A stretch of DNA of 64,000 bases from positions 1,315,481,758 through 1,315,545,757 of the forward strand of contig CM066032.1 in assembly GCA_033557465.1 (NCBI GenBank), in the 5' to 3' direction. The stretch comes from Ichthyophis bannanicus. Lineage: Eukaryota; Chordata; Amphibia; Gymnophiona; Ichthyophiidae. Positions within the stretch are counted from its first letter, which is position 1; the number at the start of each line of letters is the position of its first letter. The position numbers and the translations under genes were made by a program. The notes below the pieces were generated by a model, which saw only the letters and a program-made list of their open reading frames with translations, searched no databases and had not been told where the DNA came from. Of this stretch, positions 34,681 to 45,899 are shown piece by piece.

Positions 34681-36261
34681 TTTCTCTGTCGCGGGGCCGT
34701 AACTCAACAGTTTTCCTCTGCGGGCCGCATTGCGCCCGCGGGCCGCTGTGTTTTGAGACCCCTGCCTCTACATCTTCTTGCTTCGCTAACTGAGACCTGG
34801 CTCCTCCTAGATGATACCGCATCTACTGCTGCTCTCTATCATTGGGGCTACCAGTTTCCCCTTCTCCCACAACGCCTCATCCCACTGCCATTGTGGTGGT
34901 GTTGGGCTTCTACTTTTTTCCCTCCTGCCAATTCCAACCCCTCCCCCTGCCTCATATTCTCACTCCTTTCCTCTTTTTTGAAGCCCACTTGCCATTCGCC
35001 TCTTCACTCCGCTTCCCCTCCGAGTAGCGGATTTTATTTATTAACCTCCTGACAAATTGCTGCTTCTACCTTTTCCCTCAACTGAACTACGACTCATGTG
35101 GCTTTCCTCTTCTTTCTGGACTCCTCTTCCCCCTCTCTCATTCTTGGTGACTTTAACATCCATGTCGATCACCCCTCCCCCTCTGATCCTCATTGCTTTA
35201 AAAGCTCCCTCTCCCTTACCGTCCTCGTTTGAACCTCCAACTTTGTGTCCACTGCCCCCACTCAAACTCACCGAGCATGGGCCACTGCCTGGACCTGTTA
35301 TTCTGCGTCTAGCTGCCTACCTCTCGAACCTTCTGTAACTCCAGTTTCTTCCCGTTATCTGATCATCACCTTTTAAGGTTTTAACCTTCATCACCTGCTG
35401 CCCCAGCATCATCCTGCCTCGCGTTTAACCTATTTAGAAACCTTCATGCTATTGCATCCCTTTGCTCTCATCCTCTCCGCCATTTTCCTTACCTCTTTCT
35501 TCCACTCTGTCCATCCACGTCTTGTTGATGAAGGCGAGTAACTTCCTATAATGCTGGCGACACTCTCCTTGGCTCTGGATGCTCATCCGCTCCCCTCATC
35601 CCACGTCCCTGTGAGAAGTTCTGCACCCCAGCCCTGACTTTCACCCACAGACCTGCTACTTACGCTGCCTGTGCCCGTCTCTGCTGACGTGTCTTAGCTC
35701 AAATCCCTCTCCCGTGTGGCATCAGACCTCCTATCACAACTTCAATTCATGCTTGTCTCCCTTCCAGTTAGTCATATCTCTTGCCAAACAGACTAATATG
35801 TCCCCTGCTGACTAAACTCCCTTTGCCCTCGGATCTCGCTGTCTCTTTACTACTCTCAACTCTCTCTCCTCAAAGTGCCTCCACCTCCGATCCCCCCTCC
35901 CTTTCTCTGCCCAAACTCTGGCTGACTACCTCCAGGACAAATCCAACAAGATCACCCTCCAATTCCCCATACAAATCAACTACTTCCACTCCTCCCCACT
36001 CTTCACTTCCAACCTCCGCAACCCTCCCCTCCCACCTCTCCTACCCTCTCTTCCTTTCCTGTTGAATCCTCCAGATGAGGAGACTGTCACACCTTCTTTT
36101 TCCCTATCCTCCAAACTCACTACCTGCTCCTCCGATCCTATCCCCACCCATCTCCTAGAGCCCCATCCTCCTCAACCATCGTCCTTTCCATCTCCCATAA
36201 ATTCGCAAACCATCACTCTCCACTGCAAACAGGTCCCTGCGGACTTCAAACATGCTTCAAA

Positions 36262-38086
36262 ACATAAGCATGCATTCTGGATTAAAGACCTACGATCCAA
36301 CCTTAGCCCCACTATAGCCAAAATCATGGACCAATCCTTTGCAGCAGGTACATTCCTGCAATCCCTAAAGCGCACGTCCATAAGACCTTTATTAAAAAAC
36401 AGCAAGCTTGACCCCCAGAAGGCAGACTCTTATAGACCGATATCGAGCATACCTTTGCTAGCAAAAATAATTGAAAAGGAAGTCCAGATGCAAATTCAAG
36501 AACACATTGAAACCTCTGCACCACTGGGACCACTTGTCTCACCACGACTACGGCTTCAGAGAGGCCCATGGAGTTGAAACGCTCCTTACCGACAACTCAT
36601 CAACAACATAATACCAGGAATCGACAACATTCATCAGAGGGGTTGGCGTCCTCATCTGTCTTGGACATTGCATCTGCATTTGACTTCGGTAAACCATGAT
36701 CTTCTGCCTGGAACGTCCGCAGGGAAAAGTGGATCACTGATAAAGCATTGGAACTGGTGCAAGTCCTATCTTTCCTGACAGATGGTAGCACGTTACGTTC
36801 CGGGGCAACTTCATCGGATCCCTTCCACCAGAAGCAGGGTGTCCCCGCAGGGTTTCCTCCCTCTCGGCCCTGATGTTCAACGTATACATGCAGCCTATAT
36901 GCCACCTGATCTGTGTCCATTCATCAGTGTCAATTGCGTGATATACTGCAGAAGACGTGTTCTTGGCTGTATATGCCTTTTTCAACGGAGAAAACCCAAG
37001 ACCTCTCCGCTCACTAACAAAAAAATTGGCTTTAATAAAAAACAACGCTGTATCCGACTGGCTCCAAACCCAAAACCTCACGATCCAACACAAAAAAACG
37101 GAAGTACTCTTCGTTACAAGAAATCTAAAATTCTCCACACGATCCTTTCTAAGTGTCAAGGAAGCAGATCTCCAGACCAAACCCACGATCAAATACCTCG
37201 GCGTCACTTTAGACCAAAGGCTGGATATTAAGTTACACATAGGCAATATAGTTAAGGCGGTTTACCATAAGATACGATCCCTCAGACCCCTACGAGCCTT
37301 GCTGGAACCAGAAGACTTTAGTAAACAATTTACCAGGCCGCTGATCATACACCACAGTTTGATTATGCCAATGCGATCTTACATGGTCTCCCCCCAGGAC
37401 GCAACCTCTGCACTCCACTGCAACTTGCAATGAACACTGCAGCAAGGTTCCTATACTGGGCAGTCCAGGAATGACCAGGTGATGCCCATAATGAAGCACC
37501 CTCCACTGACCATCCCGATTCATAGCAGACTCAAGTACAAAACCCTACTGCTGACATTCAAAGCCATTCACAGGCCTTTCATCTGTCATCATTATCTGAG
37601 TGATCCAGTCCACTCCCACCAAAAGAAAGTCAAACCCACCAACAGATCCAGAAGATCAGTAGCACTCAACACACTGACAGTTCCAAAGTCAATAACCCAA
37701 TCAACAGCAAGCAGAGCCTTCAAATTCTGTGCGCCCAGATGCTGGAATACCCTGCCTCCCAATATCCGTGCAATTCCTGACCTATTCCGTTTAGGAAGTC
37801 CTTGAAGCACCACCTCTTCCTCCTGTACTACCCGATAGACAATGCCATATCAGCCTCATCCACAGGCACAACACAAAACTCCCACGACTAGACAAAATGA
37901 TGCAAACCCCACCAGTTACAAATGATTGTAAATATTTACCGCTCCCCTGTTATCCCAAGTTTTAAACACGCTGTTTTCATTGTAAAACACAGAGTAACCC
38001 AGGAAATTGTAATTTCTATGGTCATTGTAAACCGCACTGATGTTGAAATAGCGCGGTATAGAAGAAACTGAAAAATAAATAAATAA
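36262..38086 (+). mobile_element. Second L2 inserted in the L2
   Basis: It begins after ADFKHA of the host L2. It holds a linker and RT start (RPLLKNSKLDP, YRPISSIPLLAKIIEKE), broken RT core remains, the L2 C-terminal region (KYLGVTLDQRLDIK, about 37190; IHSRLKYKTLLLTFKAIH, about 37510; CWNTLPPNIR, about 37740) and a 3' UTR ending AAACCGCACTGATGTTG...AGCGCGGTATAG with AAATAAATAAATAA. Stops and frameshifts are numerous. The host L2 resumes at about 38087-38100. Confidence 0.8.
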
Positions 38087-39195
38087 CCTGCTGTGGTCAC
38101 ACCTGCTCCTCACAAAAAACCCTCACTCGATCCCACATGTCCTTGTAATTATTGACCCCTCTCTTTCTCCTTTCCTTCACTTCTAAACTACTTCGAATTG
38201 TGCAGTTCACTGCTGCTGCCCGTCGACTTCCTCTCCTAAGTCATGCCCTCCGCGATCCCTTGCATGTCCGGCTTTCATCTCTCTACACTCTACTGAAATG
38301 GTTCTTGCCAAAGTCTCCAGCGACTCTGTTCCTGGACAAATCCCAGGGCCTTTATCTCCATCCTCATCCGTACTTGACCTCGGTCTCTTTGCCTTCAATA
38401 CCATTGATCCACCAACCCTCTCTCCTCCCATACCCTGTCCATCCCGCTTGGCTTTGAGGGCCCTGTACTATCCTGGTTCTCTTCCTATCTCTTTCCCAAC
38501 GCTTCCTTTCTGTGTGTGCTCTGGTGGCCTTCCTCCTCCTCTGCTACCCTGCTCCCAGGTGGTGTAACCCCAAGGATCTGTTCTGCGTCCGCTCACCTCT
38601 TCTTTCTCCATACTCAGACCCTCGGAATCTCTCGCTACCAAACTCTAAAAAACTCTTCCTATGGCTTTGCAGTACCAATATCATATATCCACTTCGACAT
38701 CCAGTCAACTTCTCCCTGCTGGGGACCTAATAAATGCATTCACTCTACTGCTCCTCAGTACCTTTCATCCATCATCTTCTCCCTTATAACCCCCCTTGTG
38801 CACTCACGCTCCTCTAGCAAACTGCTTCTATCTATGCCCCCGCTCTCCTATCTGCTCAACTCCAGACTTCGCTCCTTTCACCACGTTTGGCTTGCACCAT
38901 ATGCCTGGAACAAACTTCCAGTGTCGTGTACGCCACAGGCACCCTTCTCTAACCCTCTTCAAGTTCCAGGTTGAAAACTCACCTCTTTTGCTGCTGCTTT
39001 CCGGATCTTGACTCCACCTGAGCTCCTCTTCTCCCCCTTATTTCCACCCCCGCCTATAACCTTCTGTGTTTGTGTGTTTGCTCTTGACTAGAGTGTGTAA
39101 GCTCTGATGAGCAGATCGATTGTCTCTTACCATTTCTATACTGTACAGCACTAGTGTACTACTGGTAGCGCTATAGATAAAGTGCTAAGTAGTAG

Positions 39196-39489
39196 TAGGC
39201 GGAGGAGGAGGAGTATGAGGAGAGGTGACAGTGCATGCATGGAAACAGTAACTAGGGAGAAGGACTATTGCATGAATGCTCCCCCATTCATATGGTGTCA
39301 CTGAACAAAGGCTACGACAAATGTCAGTGGAAGGCTGGCAGAGGTAGTAGACATCATGTAAGAAGTCTGCTTATCAGCCTCCCCCTGCTGCTGGTGGCCG
39401 AGGGGTTTCAATGCATAATTAACACAAACATGCCTTCCATGCAGCAAGAAGTAGATTAGATCTTTACCTGCTATTAGTGTTCGCTGAAG
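39196..39489. other. Intergenic DNA
   Basis: I see a short GGAGGA run at the start and nothing else that I recognise. Confidence 0.3.
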
Positions 39490-39623
39490 GAACGACAGTC
39501 CAGTATCCCTTTACTTCTGGGTTACGCAACCCTTCCAGCAGCTTTAGAGGCTGAGGAGCTCCAACCTTTTTGGAGTGGAGCGGTTATAATACCACTGAGA
39601 CCACCCACCAAGCTCCAGTAATC
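39490..39623. repeat. Left inverted terminal repeat of the DIRS element
   Basis: It is the reverse complement of 44564-44697 with scattered mismatches. Confidence 0.88.
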
Positions 39624-39767
39624 GAATGAAAAACCGGAAAAAAACTAACCATTTTCTATTAACAAAAAAAACCAACAAACCAAAACCTAATACTTAATAA
39701 CCAAACAAATTTCTTTCTTTTTGTTTTTTTTTTGGAAATAGGAATAGGCAACATAGGAAATAGGAAT

Positions 39768-40267
39768 NNNNNNNNNNNNNNNNNNNNNNNNNNNNNNNNN
39801 NNNNNNNNNNNNNNNNNNNNNNNNNNNNNNNNNNNNNNNNNNNNNNNNNNNNNNNNNNNNNNNNNNNNNNNNNNNNNNNNNNNNNNNNNNNNNNNNNNNN
39901 NNNNNNNNNNNNNNNNNNNNNNNNNNNNNNNNNNNNNNNNNNNNNNNNNNNNNNNNNNNNNNNNNNNNNNNNNNNNNNNNNNNNNNNNNNNNNNNNNNNN
40001 NNNNNNNNNNNNNNNNNNNNNNNNNNNNNNNNNNNNNNNNNNNNNNNNNNNNNNNNNNNNNNNNNNNNNNNNNNNNNNNNNNNNNNNNNNNNNNNNNNNN
40101 NNNNNNNNNNNNNNNNNNNNNNNNNNNNNNNNNNNNNNNNNNNNNNNNNNNNNNNNNNNNNNNNNNNNNNNNNNNNNNNNNNNNNNNNNNNNNNNNNNNN
40201 NNNNNNNNNNNNNNNNNNNNNNNNNNNNNNNNNNNNNNNNNNNNNNNNNNNNNNNNNNNNNNNNNNN
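39768..40267. other. Assembly gap (500 N)
   Basis: Exactly 500 N, which suggests a fixed-size placeholder and not a measured length. It lies where the 3' part of the DIRS coding region is expected. Confidence 0.99.
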
Positions 40268-41036
40268 AACCCAAGGAGGAAACACGTAGAGGGGAAAACC
40301 CTCAGTCGGCCACTTCTGCGACAGGGCGTCCAGGCCTTCGGACATTCTTGCCTTATGCCGACTGAAAGAATCGGTCAACCTTGGCTGGAAGGAGAACCTT
40401 GCCATGAGATCCATGAACGGGGAGCACCCAACGGGCCACTATTTGGTCGAACGTCTCCTGCCACCAGTTCCCACTCTCCGTGGTCGATCTTGTGCCTGCT
40501 GAGGTAAATCTGCCGTGACGGTGTCCGTGCCCTGCCACTGTGCTGAGCAGGACAAGCGCTTCCAGGCGTTTTCTCCGCCCACGGGAAGGAGAAAACGTCC
40601 GCCACTCTTCTCCAAGGCGGAGGCTGCTGGTTGCCGAACTGGTCGGTGATGTACAGCTACAGTGGTGACGTTGTCGGAGAGAACGCGAATTGCTCTTCTT
40701 AGCACTAGGAACTCGAGCGCCCTGAGCGCTAGGGTGACGGCCCGCAACTCCAGTCTGTTGATGGGCCATTGAGATTCTAACTGAGTCCAGCGACCCTGGA
40801 CGAACTGGTCCTCGCAGTGAGCCCCCCAGCCTGCCAGGCTGGCATCTGTTGTCAACAGTACCCATAGAAGAGGCTCGAGGGGCATCCCACGCTCCAGATT
40901 CCTTGAGCACTGCCACCAGCGAAGAGCTCGTTTGGTCCGTGGCGCACAAGGTAACTGTGTTGACAGGCGATGATGTTGCGGAGGACCACCTCAACAACGC
41001 CAATACGGTAGGCGTCCGCTGGGTAACAGGACGCAT
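40268..41036 (-). pseudogene. DIRS RNase H and following region
   Basis: The frame 40885-40439 starts TTDASLAGWGAHCEDQ and continues INRLELRAVTLALRALEF and RVLSDNVTTVAVHH. This is the RNase H layout of DIRS elements: catalytic D in DAS, E in LEL, D in SDN. Another frame (40414 to the gap) reads DLMARF...ALSQKWP...LYVFPPW, the segment normally following RNase H. Frameshifts separate them. Confidence 0.85.
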
Positions 41037-41189
41037 TGTGGGACTGGGCCAACTGGCTAACTTCCACCGCGCCTTCTACTCACCTCTATCGCCGCCGCCC
41101 ATGTGCCCAGCACCTGAAGAGAAATGCCAAGCTGAGGGGTTTCGCATGCTCAGAAAAAGAAATCTGCGTGACTAGCTGTCCTTAGGTCC

Positions 41190-41900
41190 CTTGATCGCGT
41201 TCGAGACAGGAAAAACACTCTGCCCCTTTCCAATGTCTGAATCTTGCTCCGAGATAACGAGATCCTGGGAGGGAGTCATCCTGCTCTTTGCCTCGGTTGA
41301 TGACCCCAACCCAACTCCTCTAGAACATGAACCAACATCTGTCCGTCGCCGAGCGGACCTTTCTTCTTCCGACTTTGCTCCGGGAACAGCCAAATCGTTT
41401 AGGTACGGGTGGTTTTTTGTGTACCAGAATTCCCTCCTTCCGAAAGGAACAAAAAAAAGCCGCCACTACCCCCATCACCTTGGTGAATGTCAGTGGAGTC
41501 GTAGCTAGGCCGAAGGGAAGGGCCTGGAATTGAAAGTGGCACCCTGGCACAGCGAATATTCAGGAAACTGCTGATGGGACTTCCTGACCGGGATATTGCA
41601 AGTACGGATTCTGTCAAAGTCAAGCGGCAACGTTCAGGGGAAAACTCCCCGCCCCTTGACGGCTGCGATGACTGATCGTCGGGGCTTCTTCCATCCGTGA
41701 AATGTGGTACCATGATCGACAGCGATTGACCTGTTGTCAATCCAGGACTTGGCCGGAAAAAGGACCCTTCCTTCTTTGGCACGACTGAAGTAGGAAATTG
41801 AGTTATCGCACCCGATCCGAACTTGGTTCTGGCGGTACTGGAACCACTGCCCCGAGTGCAATTAGCCAGTTGCGAGGGTTGTATCTATCGCCGACCTCTT
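41190..41900 (-). pseudogene. DIRS reverse transcriptase remnant
   Basis: The clearest piece is the frame 41550-41320: FQFQALPFGLATTPLTFTKVM, the palm segment before the catalytic box. Upstream pieces (41782-41399) are in other frames with many substitutions, and the YLDD-type box is not clearly preserved. Identification rests on this motif and its place between ORF1 and RNase H. Confidence 0.75.
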
Positions 41901-42882
41901 TTTGCAGGAGAGATCCGCAAGTGAGACTGACTGAATAAATGCTGGAGGTATTTGCGTTTGCAAAATTCGAGAGCATAGCCCTCTTGGATTTCAACCTCTA
42001 GTACCAATTGATCCGAAGTGACCGGGGACCCCAGGTGGGGGTGGAAGAAAGAAAACTGCCTTAAGCGGAACCTCCCAATGTTAGGCTATTCCCCCTGGAC
42101 CACCGTCGTTTACATTGTTGTTTTCTAGGGGCCGTAATCGAGAGGAGGAAGCCCCAAACCTGCGACCGTGCTCCCCGAAAAACCCCGAAAACCTTGACCC
42201 CTGAGAAGGGTGAAGCGTCCCCTGGAGAAGAGGGTTGGGTATGGCTGGGCGAAACCTCCGAGTGTCCCTAGCCTGGGTACGCGCCGGGGCATGGTTTTTG
42301 GGTCGGGATGGACCTTGGTTTCGGTCTATCCGCTTACCGGGAGACCTGTCCTCCCCCTGGACTCACCAAGGTCCCTTTTACCCAGCCTTCTCTAGATCCT
42401 CACCAAACAGCAGCTTCCCCTTTTAAAGGGAAGTCGACTCACGGCGTGCCTTCGAGGAGGCATCTGCTGCCCCAATTGTCCCGTAACCACAAATAGAACG
42501 CCTAGCTGCCACCACACCGAGGCCATGTTCTTGGCCAGGCTTCTGATGAGTGTCATTACTGACTATCAGCCAGATAGGCTGCTCTGGATGTCCAACCCTA
42601 GCCGCCTCGTTGGCTCCGATTGCGTCGCCCGCGGGGCCCTCCGCTGCCTGGATTTGCTGTGACCGGACCTTAAACAGTCCCGAGCTACCCGAAGCTCACC
42701 GAGACGGAGGCCTGCAAGGCGAGTATGCGCTTATTTACGTCAAATCGCTTGCCTTCAGGAGTGTATCCAATGGTTTTCGGTCCCCTGAGAATCCGCTTAA
42801 GGCCGTGCTTGCCCGCCACTGGGATTTAAAGTAGTCTTCTTAGTGACTGCTGATACCCGCTGCAGATCCACCCTGGGAGACT

Positions 42883-43697
42883 TCAGACAAGCTCTTTGTC
42901 TGCCTCCGGAAAGAGGATATAGACGCATACGGACCGGACTCCCCTTAGACTAGACTCCGGTTGGTCCCATTCTTCCTGGATCATCTGATGCACCACTCTG
43001 TGGACCGGAAAAACCTTCTGGGACCTCCTAATGGCCTGGATCAATGGGTCCTCCAACGCCTCCTCCTCTGCTGGTGTATCTGAGGCCACATTGAGCACTT
43101 TTAGGGACTCATTAATTAATGCCGGGAGTTCTTCCCGACGAAAGACTCTAATTATCCTGGATTGGTCTTCCTCTGGAATCTCTCCTTCTTCCAGCTCCTC
43201 TACTTCTTCGTCCAAGTCCCTGTCCGAGTAAGCCTCCTCCGGGGTGCCCTGTGAGAGGACCGCTAGGGGCTCCTCCTCACTCAGGCGGGGGCGCTTAGGT
43301 GGTATACCGGAATCCGGAATGCTTGGCCCCAAGAGTCTGGCTGACTTGTCCTCCATCGACGGACCCGCCTCTCCTGCCCCTAAGCCCTGCTTGCGCAAGC
43401 AATAGGCCTTGTGAAGCAAGAGGATGAAGTCCGGGGAGAAAAAGTCCCCGGTCCTCCCTTCCCCCGCAGGGAGGGGGGCAGGGAAGGAGTGGGTACGTCC
43501 GAGGACGTAGACGGAGGGACCTGTGACCCCCCCTCCCCTCCAAGGGGATCGCTTAACCCCTGAGAAGGGTGAGATATGGTCAAATTAATTTCCTACTCCA
43601 CTGAGGCAGTCACTGCGGCACAGCTCCTGCAGATTCCTGCCTCTGCGGAGGTGCCCCTACGTGTTCCACAGGAAGGGCAGCGAGACTTGGTCGCCAT
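42883..43697 (-). pseudogene. DIRS ORF1 (Gag-like)
   Basis: The probable start is ATG at 43697, giving MATKSRCPSCGTRRG and later CRSC, a small zinc-ribbon-like amino end. A stop follows near 43590. The body is visible as the 178-residue frame 43419-42883, highly acidic (EEVEELEEGEIPEED), then RREELPALINESLKVL and QMIQEEWDQPE. A related start (CLVCGTRRGE) occurs in the DIRS fragment at 55419-55470, supporting the reading. Confidence 0.75.
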
Positions 43698-43699
43698 GA

Positions 43700-44563
43700 A
43701 CTAGGGCTGGGGACTTCCCACTGCGAGCACTCAAAAAAACCCCAATATTTCCCCCGGGGAGGGAAAACTAAGAGCCCCTTAGTTTGGTAGCTAAAAGGAA
43801 ATTTAAATCAGTTCGAAATTAAATGAATTAACTGAATTAAATGAACTAAATGCACTAAATGAATAGAATTAACATTGAATTAAAAGTAAACTAAATGAAA
43901 CTCCTTTTCCTCAAACAGAGGTACTTGCGGTTTTAAAGGCTGTCTGTATGTGGATCCTGGGCCCGACTCAGCGATCACAACCCGTTGGTTCTACACGTGG
44001 TAGGCCTCAACACGTGGAGCCTGAACGGGGGACCGCGAGTCTATTCGTGGCGCCTTCCTGCACTGCGGAGCTGAAACAAGCTGATTTCCTTGTGCAATCG
44101 CCGTTTAATCGCACCCCGCAGGAACCGGGAACAGCATGTCTCGCCTCCACGTCCTTCCGATTCGGGACGGGTCCGGTGGGAAACGCTGACTGGCGGCGCG
44201 GCCTCCAGCGCTCAGCCACCAGAAGGGCTTTGGCATGAGGCAAGTCAGTGCTGTGGAGAATCCGAAGGAGACATGCAGGAGCTGGCGACACGGCAGCCGG
44301 GCAGGACAGAAATCCTCCACGAAGCTGCAGGCAGAGAATCACCTCCGAGGCCCGTTCCGGGGAAGAGGGGGGGGGGAGGGAGGATGGAGAGAGCAGGCAG
44401 TACTTAAAGGAGCAGAGCCCCAGAAAATACCAAACGTAAACTAACAAAGGAAAATAAGGTAAAATAAAGAAATAAAGCCAAATTAAAGCCAAATTAAATG
44501 GAATAGATAAAGGTAGGACTCCAGTAAGCCCTAGGCTTACGGAACCCTCCAGCTGCTTGGAGG
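43700..44563 (-). other. DIRS 5' untranslated region
   Basis: Between the ITR and ORF1 there are short AAATGAATTAA-type repeats (43800-43890) and mixed sequence with short overlapping frames on both strands. No conserved domain was seen. Confidence 0.5.
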
Positions 44564-44697
44564 CTGAGAATACTGGAGTTGGTGGGTGGTCTCAGTGGTA
44601 TTTATACCGCTCCACCTCCAAAAAGGTTGGGCTCAGCCTCCAAGCTGCTGGAAGGGTTGCGTAACCCAGAAGTAAAGGGACTGGACTGGAGTGACGA
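44564..44697. repeat. Right inverted terminal repeat of the DIRS element
   Basis: This matches the left ITR in inverted orientation. A TATTTATACCGC TATA-like word lies inside. Confidence 0.88.
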
Positions 44698-44931
44698 TAA
44701 GGAAAACAGTTTATACAAGCCAGAATGAAACCAGGATGCAGCCCTAGAGACAGAGGGTAACTGCTGTGTTGCCACTGCTGTCATCCCGGAGAGGGGCACC
44801 AGTGATGGAGTGGGCATGGGGGAGGGGCATTGAGGGCAGTGGGATGGGGGCTCACCTAGGGTGTCTCCACTACTTGCACCAGCCCTGCCCACTACACTCT
44901 TACCTCATGCTGCAGCAACCGGAAAGCCCTC

Positions 44932-44939
44932 ACTGCAGA
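44932..44939. repeat. 8-bp target duplication (left) of hAT-2
   Basis: ACTGCAGA, repeated exactly at 48672-48679. Confidence 0.9.
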
Positions 44940-45063
44940 CAGGGGCGGCCCAAGGGGGGTGCGGGGCCATGTGCGGAGACTCGGTGCGGGGCCTCATTTG
45001 CATAAGTGGCCTTATTTGCATAAATATTTGCATAATGTTACCATACACTAACATTTAGTAAAC

Positions 45064-45420
45064 ATGTCTCTTAATGAGGGTATGGATAAAGAAAGACTAA
45101 AAGATTTCTACATTACTATAATCCAGTGCCAACCGCCAGGCACATTAGGAACTACTACAAACGCTGCCCATTTAGAACCCATAGCAAACCCGCCATATCC
45201 TGACAGCATTACCAGGACTCACAAAGCACCATACCCTACCTATCAAAAGGCAACACTGCAAATATTAAACCAATACATTTCAGAGAATACTGGGGAAAGA
45301 GAACAAGTGGCAATGTCAAATAGGAATTACATAAACAGAATACCTCAGCTCAGTTACAACATGCAGAACACAGACCATCATCAAACAAGGAATCACAATT
45401 TAGAAACAGGAAGGCAATAA
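45064..45420 (+). CDS. 118-residue open frame of unknown nature in hAT-2
   Basis: The frame starts at the ATG at 45064 and is open to a TAA at 45418. Its composition is polar, rich in N, T, Q and Y, with no recognised domain, signal peptide or membrane span. Most of it coincides with the ~305 bp missing from hAT-1. It could be a chance frame in AT-rich DNA, a captured fragment, or a transposase remnant; I cannot tell. Confidence 0.2.
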   Translation: MSLNEGMDKERLKDFYITIIQCQPPGTLGTTTNAAHLEPIANPPYPDSITRTHKAPYPTYQKATLQILNQYISENTGEREQVAMSNRNYINRIPQLSYNMQNTDHHQTRNHNLETGRQ

Positions 45421-45899
45421 TTAAACTGGGAACCCCAAAAGCCAAACTTGGAATGTACAACAACACTGTAGAAATAAAACTATAAATTAATTTCCTCTTG
45501 TACCAAACAAAGCGCAGACGTTAATGATGCACATTTCCCAGAGCTTTCATATTCCAGTTAATAAAATTCAAAATAAAGAGATATCTTTCTACCTTTTGTG
45601 CATTTTTTTTCAGTTGCAATTGCTCCAGCCACTTTCTTCTGGTTTCTTCATGTTTTCTGCTAACTCTCCATCGTCTGCTGTCCATTTGTTCTTTCTTCTC
45701 TCTTCTAGTTTTTTTTTTCCATTCTCTCTCTCTACATCTGCTTTAACACAGTAATTTTTCTCCTTTTGCTCTTTCCTCATTCCTATTTCATCCACACCAA
45801 TTTTACCCCTCCATCCTCAATCCCCACTTACTCTCCCAATAACCGGCCAATTGTAGATTTTTCATCCCTCCCACACAAAATATTTTTCCCCTCTCCATT

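Larger units (their letters stand above)
32367..34765. mobile_element. Non-autonomous hAT element 1 (2.4 kb) in the L2
   Basis: It starts CAGGGGTCCCGCACAACTC and ends GTTTTGAGACCCCTG(C), with 8-bp duplications CTCTACAT on both sides. Three parts follow each other: an AT-rich region (32460-33010) with no recognised gene, a C-rich minisatellite (33245-34200), and a large palindrome (34240-34680). The same order and strongly similar sequence occur in the element at 44940-48671, so they belong to one family. No transposase was recognised. Confidence 0.85.
31750..39195 (+). mobile_element. Degenerate L2 LINE split by a hAT and a second L2
   Basis: Segments in order are 31853-32358 (amino end), 34774-36261 (endonuclease and linker), and 38087-39195 (RT remains, C-terminal region and 3' UTR). 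The endonuclease landmarks SLTETWL (about 34782) and ILGDFNIHVDH (about 35143-35170) can be read with frameshifts. The linker ends ADFKHAS at 36261 and RT resumes at 38100 as VTP...SLDPTCPCNY. The 3' UTR ends TAGCGCTATAGATAAAGTGC and GTAGTAGTAG (39165-39198), an L2-type tail. All frames are broken. Confidence 0.8.
39490..44697 (-). mobile_element. DIRS-type tyrosine-recombinase retrotransposon, minus strand, contains gap
   Basis: Inverted terminal repeats of about 134 bp lie at 39490-39623 and 44564-44697 (shared words TTTACTTCTGGGTTACGCAA and CCACTGAGACCACCCACCA). Minus-strand order: ITR, ORF1 (43697-42883), RT (about 41900-41190), RNase H (41036-40353), then sequence running into a 500-N gap where methylase-like and tyrosine-recombinase domains would be expected. 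A GGCTTACGGAACCCTCCAGC copy of ITR sequence in the other orientation next to the right ITR (44525-44575) resembles the internal complementary region of DIRS elements. Frames are broken. Confidence 0.88.

Noticed and set aside
39659..40414. Long frames across the N run
   Set aside because: They exist only because N codons are not counted as stops; only the ends outside the gap are informative.
40849..41550. Plus-strand frames of 68-108 residues
   Set aside because: They are antisense to the DIRS RNase H and RT on the minus strand.
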